Source: Desulfuromonas sp. CSMB_57
GTDB lineage: Bacteria; Desulfobacterota; Desulfuromonadia; Desulfuromonadales; Syntrophotaleaceae
NCBI RefSeq assembly: GCF_020194955.2
Contig: NZ_JAFCIY020000004.1
Span: forward strand, 1 to 48,096
Direction of reading: 5' to 3'
Length of the DNA: 48,096 nucleotides
The notes under the pieces are model-generated. The model was not told the DNA's origin, did not search any database, and worked only from the letters and a program-made list of their open reading frames with translations. Position 1 is the first letter of the stretch. Every line of letters begins with the position of its first letter. This document shows, piece by piece, positions 16,313 through 25,654 of the stretch. The position numbers and the translations under genes were made by a program.

Positions 16313-17587
16313 ATGAAATTTCCGGATGGGGCGGGAGCGTTGAGTGTTTCCCGGCTGGTTGGGCTGATCAAGGATGTGGTGGAAGAAAACTTCATGCAGG
16401 TGCTGATCCTGGGGGAAATCGCCAACTTTTCCGCTCCGGCATCGGGCCATTTCTACCTGTCCCTCAAGGATGACAACGCCCAACTGCGGGCGGTCATGTT
16501 CCGGACGCAGAATCGGTTGCTGCGCTTTCGTCCTGAAAACGGCATGCAGGTACTGTGTGCCGGACGGGTTTCCCTTTATTCCCAGCGCGGTGAACTGCAG
16601 GTGGTTGTCGATCATATGGAGCCTCAGGGGCAGGGCGCCTTGCAGGTGGCCTTCGAGCAGTTGAAAGCCCGGTTGGCTGCCGAAGGATTGTTCGATGCGG
16701 CGCGGAAACGGCCGTTGCCGACCTTCCCCCGCACCATCGGGGTGGTGACTTCTGCGACCGGCGCCGCCATTCACGATATACTCCAGGTGCTGCGGCGACG
16801 CGGTGCCGGAGTAAGGGTGCTGTTGCGGCCGGTGCGGGTGCAGGGCGACGGCGCCGCCCTGGAAATCGCCGAAGCCATTGCCGACCTCAACCTCCATGGC
16901 CAGGCCGATGTCTTGATCGTGGGGCGCGGCGGCGGTTCGACGGAAGACCTCTGGGCATTCAACGAGGAACCGGTGGCCCGTGCGGTGTATGCATCCCGAA
17001 TTCCGGTTATTTCCGCCGTTGGGCACGAGGTGGATGTCAGCATCAGCGACCTGGTGGCGGATCTGCGGGCGCCCACGCCCAGTGCGGCCGCGGAAATGGT
17101 GGCCAAGGGACGGGAGGAGTTGGAGCGACACGTGGATCATCTTCTGCTGCGGCTCACCGGGCCCATGCAGAGCCGTTTGGTGGTCTTGCGGGAACGCCTG
17201 AACGGCCTGCGGCGGCGTCTGCGTTCGCCCCAGGAGCGCTTGCGGCAGGGCGGCCGTCAGCTGGTGGATCTGCAGCGCCGCCTGCAGAGCGCCATGGCGC
17301 AACGGCAACGGCAGGCCGGCAATCGTCTGGGCCTGGCCTGCGGCCGTTTGGATGCCCTGTCGCCTCTGGCCACGTTGCAACGCGGCTATGCCATCGTTTT
17401 CGACGCCCAAGGTCAGTCGGTGATTCGGGATGCGGCACAGCTGACGCCCGGCCAGCAGGTCCGGATACGCCTGCCGCGAGGTCGCTTCTGCAGCCGGGTG
17501 GAGGCTGTGCAACCTCTTGAGGATGGTCCCCTGGATTGCCCTTCTCCCACCGCCCAGGTTCCCGGCTCGGCAAAAAGCCTTGACTGA
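16313..17587 (+). CDS. xseA: Exodeoxyribonuclease VII large subunit
   Basis: 424 aa from the ATG at 16313, chosen because the family N-terminus (SVSRLVGLIKDVVEENF) begins ten residues later. An N-terminal OB-fold (about 8-105; GEIANFSAPASGHFYLSLKD) is followed by the exonuclease VII domain with IGVVTSATGAAIHDILQVL and the signature VGRGGGSTEDLWAFNEE, then a coiled-coil region (about 265-350). It degrades single-stranded DNA to short oligonucleotides in both directions together with XseB. It heads the operon xseA-xseB-ispA-dxs. Confidence 0.96.
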   Translation: MKFPDGAGALSVSRLVGLIKDVVEENFMQVLILGEIANFSAPASGHFYLSLKDDNAQLRAVMFRTQNRLLRFRPENGMQVLCAGRVSLYSQRGELQVVVDHMEPQGQGALQVAFEQLKARLAAEGLFDAARKRPLPTFPRTIGVVTSATGAAIHDILQVLRRRGAGVRVLLRPVRVQGDGAALEIAEAIADLNLHGQADVLIVGRGGGSTEDLWAFNEEPVARAVYASRIPVISAVGHEVDVSISDLVADLRAPTPSAAAEMVAKGREELERHVDHLLLRLTGPMQSRLVVLRERLNGLRRRLRSPQERLRQGGRQLVDLQRRLQSAMAQRQRQAGNRLGLACGRLDALSPLATLQRGYAIVFDAQGQSVIRDAAQLTPGQQVRIRLPRGRFCSRVEAVQPLEDGPLDCPSPTAQVPGSAKSLD

Positions 17588-17631
17588 TCGCGGACCGGAC
17601 GGTGATAATTGGCATTTAACATTGGAGCGAG

Positions 17632-17859
17632 ATGACCATGTCGGAAATGTCTTTCGAGACCGCGTTGCGGGCCCTGGAAGAGATAGTGGAGCGGTTGGAA
17701 AGCGGGGACTTGTCCCTGGAAGACTCCCTGAATTGTTTTGAGCAGGGGGTGAAGCATGCCGCGCGTTGTCAGGAACTGCTGAAAGCCGTCGAACTGCAGG
17801 TCGAAACCTTGCTCAAACAGCAGGACGGAACCTTTGGTGTCGGCAAGCTCGAGGAATAA
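17632..17859 (+). CDS. xseB: Exodeoxyribonuclease VII small subunit
   Basis: 75 aa helical protein with the XseB pattern [20 protein letters not shown] and [16 protein letters not shown] at 17624-17627 is four bases before the ATG at 17632 and ten before a second in-frame ATG at 17638, so either may be used. It binds the coiled coil of XseA in multiple copies. It lies directly between xseA and ispA, the standard arrangement. Confidence 0.94.
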   Translation: MTMSEMSFETALRALEEIVERLESGDLSLEDSLNCFEQGVKHAARCQELLKAVELQVETLLKQQDGTFGVGKLEE

Positions 17860-17891
17860 ATTTTTATTTTGGTTTGATCGGAGGACCATAA

Positions 17892-18779
17892 ATGGAGTTG
17901 AAAGCCTATCTCAAAGAGCGCCAGGCGCTGGTCGATGCTGCTCTGAACAATTATCTGCCCGGCGAGGACATGCTGCCGGCCAGTCTGCATCAGGCCATGC
18001 GCTACGCGGTCATGGCCGGCGGCAAGCGCGTCCGGCCGATCCTCATGATGGCGGCCTGCGACGCCGTGGGCGGAGATTCGATGCGGGTCATGCCGGCCGC
18101 CTGCGCCATGGAGATGATTCATACCTATTCCCTGATCCATGACGACCTCCCGGCCATGGACGACGATGATTTTCGCCGCGGTCGTCCGACCTGCCACAAG
18201 GTATATGGGGAAGCCCTGGCCATCCTGGCCGGCGATGCCCTGCTGACGGAGGCCTTTATCCTGATGTCCCGACTGGGGGAGCAAGGCGTTGCGCCGGAAA
18301 CGGTCTGCCAGGTGGTCCATACCATTGCCCGCTGCGCCGGCTCCAAGGGTATGGTCGGCGGCCAGGTGGTGGACATGGATTCGGAGGGCAAAACCATCGA
18401 TCTGGCTACCCTCGAATACATCCACACCCATAAGACCGGAGCCCTGATCCTGGCCTCGGTTCAGTCCGGTGCCCTGATCGGGGGTGCTTCGCCTGCCGAA
18501 CAGGAAGCCTTGACCCGTTACGCCCAGGCCATCGGACTGGCTTTCCAGGTTGCGGATGATATTCTCGATATCGTCGGTGACCAGCAGTTGCTGGGCAAGG
18601 ATGTCGGCAGCGACGAAGCGCGCGGCAAGGCGACCTATCCGGCCCTGTTGGGGTTGGAAGGGGCCCGGCAGCGGGCCCGGGAGTTGCGTGACGTCGCCCT
18701 TGAGGCCCTCGACGGCTTCGACGAAAAGGCCGAACCTCTGCGGCAGATCGCGCACTACATTGTTGACCGGTCTTTTTAA
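17892..18779 (+). CDS. ispA: Farnesyl/geranyl diphosphate synthase (polyprenyl synthetase)
   Basis: 295 aa. The ATG at 17892 is preceded by GGAGG. First aspartate-rich motif [10 protein letters not shown] at 84-93, basic substrate site GGKRVRP near 43-49, and second aspartate motif DDILD near 220. It condenses dimethylallyl and isopentenyl diphosphate to C10-C15 (possibly C20) allylic diphosphates. It is followed by dxs, which supplies the precursors, so the operon couples entry and elongation of isoprenoid synthesis. Confidence 0.94.
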   Translation: MELKAYLKERQALVDAALNNYLPGEDMLPASLHQAMRYAVMAGGKRVRPILMMAACDAVGGDSMRVMPAACAMEMIHTYSLIHDDLPAMDDDDFRRGRPTCHKVYGEALAILAGDALLTEAFILMSRLGEQGVAPETVCQVVHTIARCAGSKGMVGGQVVDMDSEGKTIDLATLEYIHTHKTGALILASVQSGALIGGASPAEQEALTRYAQAIGLAFQVADDILDIVGDQQLLGKDVGSDEARGKATYPALLGLEGARQRARELRDVALEALDGFDEKAEPLRQIAHYIVDRSF

Positions 18780-18796
18780 GCGAGGAGAACATACTC

Positions 18797-20692
18797 GTGA
18801 GTATTTTGAAAAATCTTAAGTCTCCCGATGGGTTAAAGCAGCTTTCTGTGCCGGAGCTTGAAGTTCTTGCAGCGGAAGTGCGGGAGCAGATCATCCATAC
18901 CGTTGCGGAAACCGGTGGCCACTTGGCCAGTTCCCTTGGTGTAGTGGAACTGACCATCGCCCTGCACCGGGTACTTAACACACCTACGGATAAAATTGTC
19001 TGGGACGTCGGACATCAGGCCTATGCCCACAAATTGCTGACCGGCCGGTTGGAACGATTTCACACCCTGCGTAAGTTCGGCGGCATCAGCGGATTTCCCA
19101 AGCGTAGCGAAAGCCCCTATGACGCCTTTGATGTCGGTCACTCCAGTACCTCCATCTCGGCGGCTCTGGGCATGGCCGCGGCCCGGGACGTGCGTGGCGG
19201 AAAGGAAAAAATCGTGGCCGTGATCGGCGACGGTTCCCTGACCGGCGGCCTGGCTTTCGAAGGCCTCAACCAGGCCGGCCATCTGGGCAAGAACCTGGTA
19301 GTGATCCTGAACGACAACGAAATGTCCATTTCGCCCAACGTCGGTGCCATCTCAGCCCTGATCAACCGCAAGATGACCTCGGAACTGGTGGTGAGGCTGA
19401 AGCGGGAAGCGGAAAACTTCCTCAGTCACGTGCCGCGTATCGGCAAGGACCTGTTGAAAGTGGCCCGACGTGCCGAGGAATCCCTGAAAGGCTTTTTTAC
19501 TCCAGGCATGTTGTTCGAGGCTTTCGGATTTGATTATGTCGGGCCCCTCAATGGCCATCGGTTGGACAGGCTACTGCCGGCTCTGGAAAATCTCGCCCAC
19601 CTGGAGGGACCGGTGCTGGTGCATGTCGTGACTCGCAAGGGCCGGGGTTATGCCCCGGCCGAACAGCAGCCTTCGCTGTTTCACGGTGTCGGTCCCTTTG
19701 AACGGGAGACGGGGGCCGTCAAGGCGGTGAAGGGCGGTGCGGCGAGCTATACCGGTGTGTTCGGCCGTACCCTGGTGGAATTGGGCGAGCAGGATTCGCG
19801 GCTGGTGGCCATTACCGCCGCCATGGTCGAGGGGACCGGTCTCAAGGCCTTTGCCGAGCGTTTTCCGGACCGGTTTTTCGATGTCGGCATCGCCGAGCAG
19901 CATGCCGTTACCTTTGCCGCCGGGCTCGCCTGTCAGGGACTGCGCCCGGTGGTGGCGCTCTATTCAACCTTCCTGCAGCGTGCTTACGACAATGTTCTGC
20001 ACGATGTCGCCATGCAGAAGCTGCCTGTGACCCTGGCCATCGATCGCGGCGGCCTGGTCGGCGCCGATGGCCCTACGCATCACGGCGTGTTCGACCATTC
20101 ATTTTTACGGCACATCCCCAACCTCACCATCATGGCACCGCGCAACGAGGTGGAACTGCGGCGGGCCATGGCAACCTCCCTGGTCGTCGATGGACCGCTT
20201 GTCTACCGTTACCCGCGGGGTGATGCCCTGGGGCTGTCCATGGATGAACCGCCCGTTCCGCTGCCCGTTGGCAAGGGAGAAAAGTTGCGGGATGGCAAGG
20301 ATGGGGTCATCCTGGCGTTGGGCGTGGTCGCCAACGACGCCCTGGCCGCCGCCGAACTCCTCCAGGAGGAGGGACTGTCCCTGGCGGTGGTCGATGCCCG
20401 TTTCCTCAAGCCGCTGGACAAGGAATTGCTGATTGGCGAGGCACGTCGCACCGGCCGGGTCATCACCGTTGAGGAAAATGCCCTGCAAGGCGGTTTCGGT
20501 TCCGCCGTGCTCGAAATGTTGAACGATGAGAATATTTCGGCTGCGGTGCTCCGCATCGGCTTGCCCGACCATTTCATCGAACAGGGCACCCAAAACGAAC
20601 TGCGGGCACTGTGCGGACTCGATGCCAAGGGGATTGCCGCTTCGGTTCGGGCTTTTCTGGAGCCCTCGGCGGCACCCGGCCAGGCCTCCTGA
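18797..20692 (+). CDS. dxs: 1-deoxy-D-xylulose-5-phosphate synthase
   Basis: 631 aa starting at GTG 18797 with CGAGGAG ten bases upstream. It has the thiamine diphosphate/Mg motif [15 protein letters not shown] (about 151-165) with [12 protein letters not shown], the catalytic-Glu segment [17 protein letters not shown] near 365-381, and [10 protein letters not shown] near 420-429. It condenses pyruvate and glyceraldehyde 3-phosphate, the first committed step of the MEP pathway. It is last in the xseA-xseB-ispA-dxs operon and is followed by a strong terminator. Confidence 0.97.
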   Translation: MSILKNLKSPDGLKQLSVPELEVLAAEVREQIIHTVAETGGHLASSLGVVELTIALHRVLNTPTDKIVWDVGHQAYAHKLLTGRLERFHTLRKFGGISGFPKRSESPYDAFDVGHSSTSISAALGMAAARDVRGGKEKIVAVIGDGSLTGGLAFEGLNQAGHLGKNLVVILNDNEMSISPNVGAISALINRKMTSELVVRLKREAENFLSHVPRIGKDLLKVARRAEESLKGFFTPGMLFEAFGFDYVGPLNGHRLDRLLPALENLAHLEGPVLVHVVTRKGRGYAPAEQQPSLFHGVGPFERETGAVKAVKGGAASYTGVFGRTLVELGEQDSRLVAITAAMVEGTGLKAFAERFPDRFFDVGIAEQHAVTFAAGLACQGLRPVVALYSTFLQRAYDNVLHDVAMQKLPVTLAIDRGGLVGADGPTHHGVFDHSFLRHIPNLTIMAPRNEVELRRAMATSLVVDGPLVYRYPRGDALGLSMDEPPVPLPVGKGEKLRDGKDGVILALGVVANDALAAAELLQEEGLSLAVVDARFLKPLDKELLIGEARRTGRVITVEENALQGGFGSAVLEMLNDENISAAVLRIGLPDHFIEQGTQNELRALCGLDAKGIAASVRAFLEPSAAPGQAS

Positions 20693-20717
20693 AATCCATT
20701 TACGTCTGCCTGATGTC

Positions 20718-20760
20718 AAAACCGGTTCCCTCATCTCCCGCGTGAAGGAACCGGTTTTTT
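20718..20760 (+). terminator. Rho-independent terminator after dxs
   Basis: Stem AAAACCGGTTCC/GGAACCGGTTTT (20718-20729 with 20747-20758), loop of 17 bases, ending in a T run. It separates the isoprenoid operon from the biotin operon. Confidence 0.9.
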
Positions 20761-20774
20761 ATCATCGTCCAAGC

Positions 20775-20806
20775 ATGTCAACTCAATATGACAAGTTGGT
20801 TGACAT
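20775..20806 (+). promoter_or_regulatory. Probable BirA (biotin repressor) operator
   Basis: Inverted repeat ATGTCAACT-N14-GGTTGACAT; the inner ATGTCAAC and GTTGACAT arms are perfect complements. This fits the known BirA operator pattern TTGTnAACC-N14/16-GGTTnACAA, and the site lies 31 bases before bioW. The right arm contains the -35 box of the promoter, so repressor binding would block RNA polymerase. Confidence 0.85.
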
Positions 20807-20829
20807 TCCCCTGGACCGAATGCTAGTTT
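20800..20829 (+). promoter_or_regulatory. Promoter of the biotin operon, probably giving a leaderless mRNA
   Basis: TTGACA (20800-20805), an 18-base spacer and an extended -10, TGC-TAGTTT (20821-20829). The expected start point, seven or eight bases downstream, coincides with the ATG of bioW at 20837, and no Shine-Dalgarno sequence is present. Confidence 0.65.
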
Positions 20830-20836
20830 TTCGCCC

Positions 20837-21634
20837 ATGAGTCAGACTTTGTACAGTATTCGCATGCGGTCAGCCCGCGACGGACGCCATATTTCCGGCG
20901 CCGAGCGTCTGGTGCCGGCCGGCGAACTTGAGGGCCTGGCAGGGTTTTTGGTGCGACGCGCATTGCAACATCCGCGGGGTGCCGCCGCAGAAATCCAGCT
21001 GACCATCGAAGAAATTCCACCTGGGCGCCTGAACCGGGGTCATCTGCCCGATGTCCATACCCTGCGGGTCGCCAACTTCCGACAGGGTCGTCAGGCCGCC
21101 CTGGTGCTTTTGGAGCGGGCCGGTGTCCGGATGCAGGCTGCCCGCCAGGCCATCGAACGCCTGGCTGCCGGTGCCGCGCCGGATGGCGGCTGCATGCGTG
21201 GCGCCATGCTGGTGGATGCTCGTGACGGTCACCGAATGGAACCGGATCCGGCCCGGGGCATCCGGGCCAGCCACATGGATCTGGACCCTGCAGCCGAGGA
21301 GGAGTTGCGCCGGCGCCTGGCGCCGTATGCCTTGGACAACGAGCATGTGCGCGACGCCCTGGTTCTGGCGGCCAAGGTTCTGGCAACCCCGGGGTTGGTG
21401 GCCGAGTTGTGCTGGTCCGATGATCCCGGGTATGTGACCGGCTATGTGGCCACCCCTCGGGACGGTTACCTGCGTATCAGTCATCTCAAGCCCATGGGCG
21501 ATGAGTTGGGGGGGCGGGCCTTTTTTGTGCGGCCGGGATGCTGTTTGGACGCGGTTATGGAGCACTTGGAAAAATCGGTCTGGATATTCGACAGGGTGGG
21601 GCGGATCCACCCTCCCATGGACTGGCAAGGATGA
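20837..21634 (+). CDS. bioW: 6-carboxyhexanoate--CoA ligase (pimeloyl-CoA synthetase)
   Basis: 265 aa, the normal BioW length. The N-terminus YSIRMRSARDGRHISGAERL matches the family start, which supports the ATG at 20837. The family element GIRASHMDLD occurs near 144-153. BioW activates free pimelate with CoA and ATP to pimeloyl-CoA, the substrate of BioF, which is encoded three bases downstream. It is cytoplasmic and first gene of the BirA-controlled operon. The same operon also carries bioH and bioC, which define the other, fatty-acid-synthesis route to a pimeloyl thioester. Confidence 0.9.
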   Translation: MSQTLYSIRMRSARDGRHISGAERLVPAGELEGLAGFLVRRALQHPRGAAAEIQLTIEEIPPGRLNRGHLPDVHTLRVANFRQGRQAALVLLERAGVRMQAARQAIERLAAGAAPDGGCMRGAMLVDARDGHRMEPDPARGIRASHMDLDPAAEEELRRRLAPYALDNEHVRDALVLAAKVLATPGLVAELCWSDDPGYVTGYVATPRDGYLRISHLKPMGDELGGRAFFVRPGCCLDAVMEHLEKSVWIFDRVGRIHPPMDWQG

Positions 21635-21637
21635 ATC

Positions 21638-22813
21638 ATGGAACTTTGGCGCAAACAACTGCAGCAGCTTTCCGCCGCGAACCTGTTGCGCACTTTGCGT
21701 ACCGTCGATGGCGCCCAGGACACCCGGATCACCCTGGGCGATCGCGAGGTGTTGCTGTTGTGTTCCAACAATTATCTCGGCCTGGCCAACCATCCCCTTT
21801 TGGTCGAGGCGGGCTGCCGCGCCCTGCAGGATTACGGCGCCGGCAGCGGCGGCAGCCGGCTGATCTCGGGCAGCATGCGCCTGCATGCCGACCTGGAAGA
21901 CCGGCTTGCCGCCTTCAAGCACACCGAGGCGGCGCTGTTGTTCAATTCCGGGTATGCGGCCAATACCGGGATCCTTCAAGCTCTGCTCGGCCCTGATGAT
22001 GTCATTTTTTCCGATCAACTCAATCATGCCTCCATTATTGACGGTTGCCGGTTGAGCCGGGCGCGAACCCTGGTGTTTCCCCATGGTGATGTGGAGGCTC
22101 TGGAACGGATGATGGTTGCCGAACAAGTCCGGCGCAAAGGGCTCTGGCTGATGGTCACCGACGGTGTGTTCAGCATGGACGGCGACCTGGCACCCTTGCC
22201 GGAACTGGTGCGTCTCAAGGAGCGTTTCGATTGTCTGCTGATGGTCGACGATGCCCACGGCACCGGAGTCCTGGGCGAAACGGGCCGCGGCACCGCCGAA
22301 TATCTGGATTGCCTGCCACAGATCGATATTCATATGGGGACCCTGGGCAAGGCCCTGGGCGGATTCGGGGCCTTTGTCGCCGGCTCCCGCCCGCTGGTCG
22401 ACCTGCTCATCAACCGGGCCCGCTCCTTCATTTTTTCCACCAGCCTGCCGCCGGCAGTGGCTGCCACCGCCCTGGTTGCTTTGGATCTGGTGGCCGGAGC
22501 GGAAGGACGAGCGCTGCGAGAGTCGCTGCATGCCAACCGGGTTCGGTTCCTTCAGAGCTTGAAGTCGGCCGGTCTCCAGGTGATGGAGCAATCGACCCCC
22601 ATCATTCCCATCCTGACGGGGGAACCGGCTGCGACCATGGCCGCCAGCGCCCGATTGCTCGAAGAGGGTTTTTTTGTGCAGGGGATCCGGCCGCCCACCG
22701 TTCCGGAAGGGTGTTGTCGACTGCGGGCCACGGTCATGGCCACGCATCGGGCAGAAGAGTTGAAACAGGCGGCGGTTCGCATCGCCGCCGCAGTAAGGAG
22801 TGATGTATGCTGA
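21638..22813 (+). CDS. bioF: 8-amino-7-oxononanoate synthase
   Basis: 391 aa PLP enzyme of the alpha-oxoamine synthase family. Conserved elements: SNNYLGLANHP near 45-55, GSGGSRLISG near 68-77, VDDAHGTGVLG near 204-214, and the PLP lysine in GTLGKALGG (Lys238). It condenses L-alanine with pimeloyl-CoA or pimeloyl-ACP with loss of CO2. Translation starts four bases after the bioW stop, with AAGGA upstream, and the gene overlaps bioH by seven bases. 2-amino-3-ketobutyrate ligase has the same fold, but the operon settles the assignment. Confidence 0.95.
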   Translation: MELWRKQLQQLSAANLLRTLRTVDGAQDTRITLGDREVLLLCSNNYLGLANHPLLVEAGCRALQDYGAGSGGSRLISGSMRLHADLEDRLAAFKHTEAALLFNSGYAANTGILQALLGPDDVIFSDQLNHASIIDGCRLSRARTLVFPHGDVEALERMMVAEQVRRKGLWLMVTDGVFSMDGDLAPLPELVRLKERFDCLLMVDDAHGTGVLGETGRGTAEYLDCLPQIDIHMGTLGKALGGFGAFVAGSRPLVDLLINRARSFIFSTSLPPAVAATALVALDLVAGAEGRALRESLHANRVRFLQSLKSAGLQVMEQSTPIIPILTGEPAATMAASARLLEEGFFVQGIRPPTVPEGCCRLRATVMATHRAEELKQAAVRIAAAVRSDVC

Positions 22814-23616
22814 AATTCGCCATGCTCATGGGCGGTCGACGCCTTGCCTACCGGGACTCGGGACATGGCCCGGCACTGGTCATGCTGCACGGCTGGGGTC
22901 ATTCATCCGTGGCCTTTGAAAGGGTGCGGGACTGCTGGAACGGTCCCGGGCGCCTGCTGGCACCGGATTTGCCGGGGCATGGCCACAGTGGGCCGGGCCG
23001 GGGTTACGAACTGCCGTTGGTGGCGCAGGATCTCCTGGAATGGCTGGATGAACTCAATGTGCAGGATCTGGTACTGCTTGGCTGGTCCTTTGGCGGGCAA
23101 TTGGCTTTAGAAATGGTGCGGCATCTCGGTGGTCGAATGCGGGCGCTGCTGCTGGTGGCAAGCACTCCCTGTTTCGTCCAAAAGGACTGTTGGGCGGCCG
23201 GACAGCCGGTGGGCCGGCTACGCCTTCTGGAGCGTCAGTTAAGGCGGGATTTTCTTGGTGGTCTGGAACGATTCTTCCGCAGCCAGTTTCAGGGGGAGAC
23301 CCTGGCCAACGACCTCCTGGAGGGCTTGTGGAGCGAACAGTTGCGCAGAGCCGACCCGCCAAGAGAGGACGCCACTCTGGCCGGGTTGCGGATGTTGGCC
23401 GGCAATGACTGGCGCACATCCTTGCCGGTACCGGCCTGTCCGGTGCTGGTCCAGCATGGAGCTGAAGATGTCGTCATCCCAGTTGCCGCCGGCCGTTTTC
23501 TGGCCGAGCGGTTACCGGGCAGCCGCTTGGAATTGTGGAGCGGCTGCGGTCACGCCCCCATGCTCAGCCGGCCTCAGAGTTGTGCCCGGCTGTGGCAGGA
23601 ATATCTTGTTGAATGA
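22807..23616 (+). CDS. bioH: Pimeloyl-ACP methyl ester carboxylesterase BioH
   Basis: 269 aa alpha/beta hydrolase. The oxyanion region is MLHGWGHSS (about 28-36), the nucleophile elbow GWSFG with Ser94, an acid in GAEDVVIP, and the His in SGCGHAPML near the C-terminus. BioH removes the methyl group from pimeloyl-ACP methyl ester, ending the BioC-started cycle. It overlaps bioF by seven bases and bioC by four (ATGA), which indicates coupling. Assignment among alpha/beta hydrolases rests on the direct bioF/bioC context. Confidence 0.88.
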   Translation: MLKFAMLMGGRRLAYRDSGHGPALVMLHGWGHSSVAFERVRDCWNGPGRLLAPDLPGHGHSGPGRGYELPLVAQDLLEWLDELNVQDLVLLGWSFGGQLALEMVRHLGGRMRALLLVASTPCFVQKDCWAAGQPVGRLRLLERQLRRDFLGGLERFFRSQFQGETLANDLLEGLWSEQLRRADPPREDATLAGLRMLAGNDWRTSLPVPACPVLVQHGAEDVVIPVAAGRFLAERLPGSRLELWSGCGHAPMLSRPQSCARLWQEYLVE

Positions 23617-24422
23617 CCGGGAATAAACCGGATCGGATCCGGGTGCGGCGCAATTTCGAGGCCGGTGCGGTCAGCTATAATCACCATGCCCGGGTTCAGC
23701 AGCGGGTGGCGCAACAACTGACCGAGGGTATCGCCGGGCTGACACTGCCGGCCGGGCCGATCCTGGAGGTCGGCTGCGGAACCGGCAACCTGACCCGGTT
23801 GCTGCGTTTGGCGCTTCCGCAATGCCGGATGCTGGTCCTGGACCTGGCGGGAAACATGATCCGGGCTTTGGACCGGGAACTGCGAAAGGATGGTGCGGTG
23901 GTCGCCGATGCCCGCGCCCTGCCGCTTGCAACCGGTTCCATGGCCCTGGTCTGCGCCGCTTCCGTCTATCAGTGGATACCCGAACTCCCTTCGGCGTTTG
24001 GCGAGGCCCAGCGGGTTTTATGCCCCGGCGGCCAGTTTGCCTTCGCCCTGTTCGGGCGCGAAACCCTTTGGGAGCTGCGCGAGGCCTATGGGGAAGCAGC
24101 CAGGGCCTGCGGTCGGCCGCTGCCGAATCACCTGCTGACCCTGCCGACCATGGCGGAGGTAGGACGGAGTTTGTCCGACGCCGGCTTGACCATCCGCCAA
24201 CTGGAGCAACAGAAGGAGCAGGATGAATTGGACAGTGTCGCCGATCTGGTCCGTTCCCTGAAACAGATCGGGGCTCAAACCGCCGGTGGTCGCGAAGCGG
24301 GAGGTCTGACCTCCCGCCGATTCTGGCAGGAGTTGGAAGCGCGCTACCGGCGCGGGTTTGGCCATGAACGGGGAATTCCGGCAACCTATCAGGTCATCTA
24401 CGGTTTGGCGGAAAAGCGGTAA
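23613..24422 (+). CDS. bioC: Malonyl-[acyl-carrier protein] O-methyltransferase BioC
   Basis: 269 aa class I SAM methyltransferase. The N-terminus RIRVRRNFEAGAVSYNHHARVQ has the BioC-type start (FxxAAxxYxxxAxxQ). SAM motif I is EVGCGTGNLT near 52-61, motif II VLDLAGNMI near 74-82, and the region SVYQWIPEL near 112-120 is typical of BioC. It methylates malonyl-ACP (or -CoA), disguising it as a primer for fatty acid synthesis. It is the last gene of bioW-F-H-C; bioA, bioD and bioB are not in the window. Confidence 0.9.
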   Translation: MTGNKPDRIRVRRNFEAGAVSYNHHARVQQRVAQQLTEGIAGLTLPAGPILEVGCGTGNLTRLLRLALPQCRMLVLDLAGNMIRALDRELRKDGAVVADARALPLATGSMALVCAASVYQWIPELPSAFGEAQRVLCPGGQFAFALFGRETLWELREAYGEAARACGRPLPNHLLTLPTMAEVGRSLSDAGLTIRQLEQQKEQDELDSVADLVRSLKQIGAQTAGGREAGGLTSRRFWQELEARYRRGFGHERGIPATYQVIYGLAEKR

Positions 24423-24475
24423 ACCTCCGTATGGCTGATGCGTCTGAGGCAACAATCGCTGAAAAGGGGGGGGCT

Positions 24476-25654
24476 TCAGTCGCAGGCCTGGAGAACGGCG
24501 CATTTGAGGTATTCGGTTTCCGGACAGGAAAGCAGCACCGGGTGATCGAAGGACTGCCCGCGCATTTCCACCAGACGCATTTCCCTGCCGGCCTGACGGG
24601 ACGCATGGCGTATGGTGTGCAGGAAAGTATCCCGATCCATGTGATGGGAACAGCTGCAGGTAAACAGGTATCCCCCCGAAGCCAGCAATTCCATGGCCCG
24701 GCGGTTGATGGTCAGATAGCCCTTGATGGCTTCGGGCAGGCGCTTGCGGCTTTTGACAAATGCCGGCGGGTCCAGAATGATGGTTCCGAACCGGTGTTTT
24801 TCCTGCCGCAACCGGCGCAGCAGTTCGAACACATCGGCCTGCACGAACCGACAGGTGGACTCCTGGAAATTGAGCTGGGCATTGGCTTCGGCCAGCGCCA
24901 CCGCCGTCGGCGAGATGTCCACCCCAAGAACCTCGGCAGCGCCGAAACGGGCCGCATGGATGGCCCAACTGCCGGAATAACAAAACAGGTCCAGCACCCG
25001 TTGGTCCTCGACCCGGTTCTGCAGCGCCAGGTGGTTTTCCTTCTGGTCGAGAAAATGGCCGGTTTTCTGTCCGCCCAGGATATCGACCCGGAAACGCAGG
25101 CCGTGCTCGATGATTTCCACCGGCTCCGGGAGGCTGCCATAAAGCAATTCCACCTGCTGCGGCAACCCTTCAAGTTCGCGTACGGCGGCATTATTGCGGG
25201 CGACGATGGCCCGAGGTTGCAACAGGTTTTTTAATGCGGCAAGGATCAGGTCGCGACGGTGCTCCATGCCCAGGGTCAGGAACTGAACCGCCAGCACATC
25301 CTGGTAGCGATCCACCACCAGGCCGGGCAGATGATCGCCTTCGCCATGGACCAGGCGCAAGGCGCCGGCATTTCCGTAGAGGGTGCGGCGATGCGCCAGG
25401 GCATGTCCGATGCGGTCCAGAAAAAAATCGGCGGTGTCGATGTCCGCGGCTGCCCGTGACAGGATCCGGGCGGCGATGAGAGAATGGGGGTTATAATAAG
25501 CGGTGCCGAGGAGTTCATTGCCGGCACTCAATACCTGAGCTGCGGTTCCAGGTTCCACGGATCCTTCGATTCGTTGGATTTCGTTGCTGAATACCCAGGG
25601 GTGACCACTGCGTATCCGACGCTCATGGCCGGGTCGAAGATGCAGACGAATCAT
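24476..25654 (-). CDS. rlmI: Class I SAM-dependent rRNA methyltransferase, RlmI-like (PUA domain plus Rossmann fold)
   Basis: 392 aa on the minus strand. The N-terminal PUA domain (about 1-75) has GHPWVFSNEI. A central domain contains GGQKTGHFLDQKENH, a family hallmark. SAM motif VLDLFCYSGSWAIHAA (about 222-237) and catalytic segment ILDPPAFVKSR are present, then SCSHHMD near 345. The E. coli homologue methylates C1962 of 23S rRNA to m5C. The start overlaps the stop of the upstream arsR by four bases, so the two are co-transcribed and translationally coupled. The exact target base is inferred from the family only. Confidence 0.87.
   Translation of the reverse strand: MIRLHLRPGHERRIRSGHPWVFSNEIQRIEGSVEPGTAAQVLSAGNELLGTAYYNPHSLIAARILSRAAADIDTADFFLDRIGHALAHRRTLYGNAGALRLVHGEGDHLPGLVVDRYQDVLAVQFLTLGMEHRRDLILAALKNLLQPRAIVARNNAAVRELEGLPQQVELLYGSLPEPVEIIEHGLRFRVDILGGQKTGHFLDQKENHLALQNRVEDQRVLDLFCYSGSWAIHAARFGAAEVLGVDISPTAVALAEANAQLNFQESTCRFVQADVFELLRRLRQEKHRFGTIILDPPAFVKSRKRLPEAIKGYLTINRRAMELLASGGYLFTCSCSHHMDRDTFLHTIRHASRQAGREMRLVEMRGQSFDHPVLLSCPETEYLKCAVLQACD

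Noticed and set aside
20864-20866. Internal ATG as an alternative bioW start
   Set aside because: The sequence before it (YSIRMR) matches the conserved BioW N-terminus, and this ATG has no ribosome site either.
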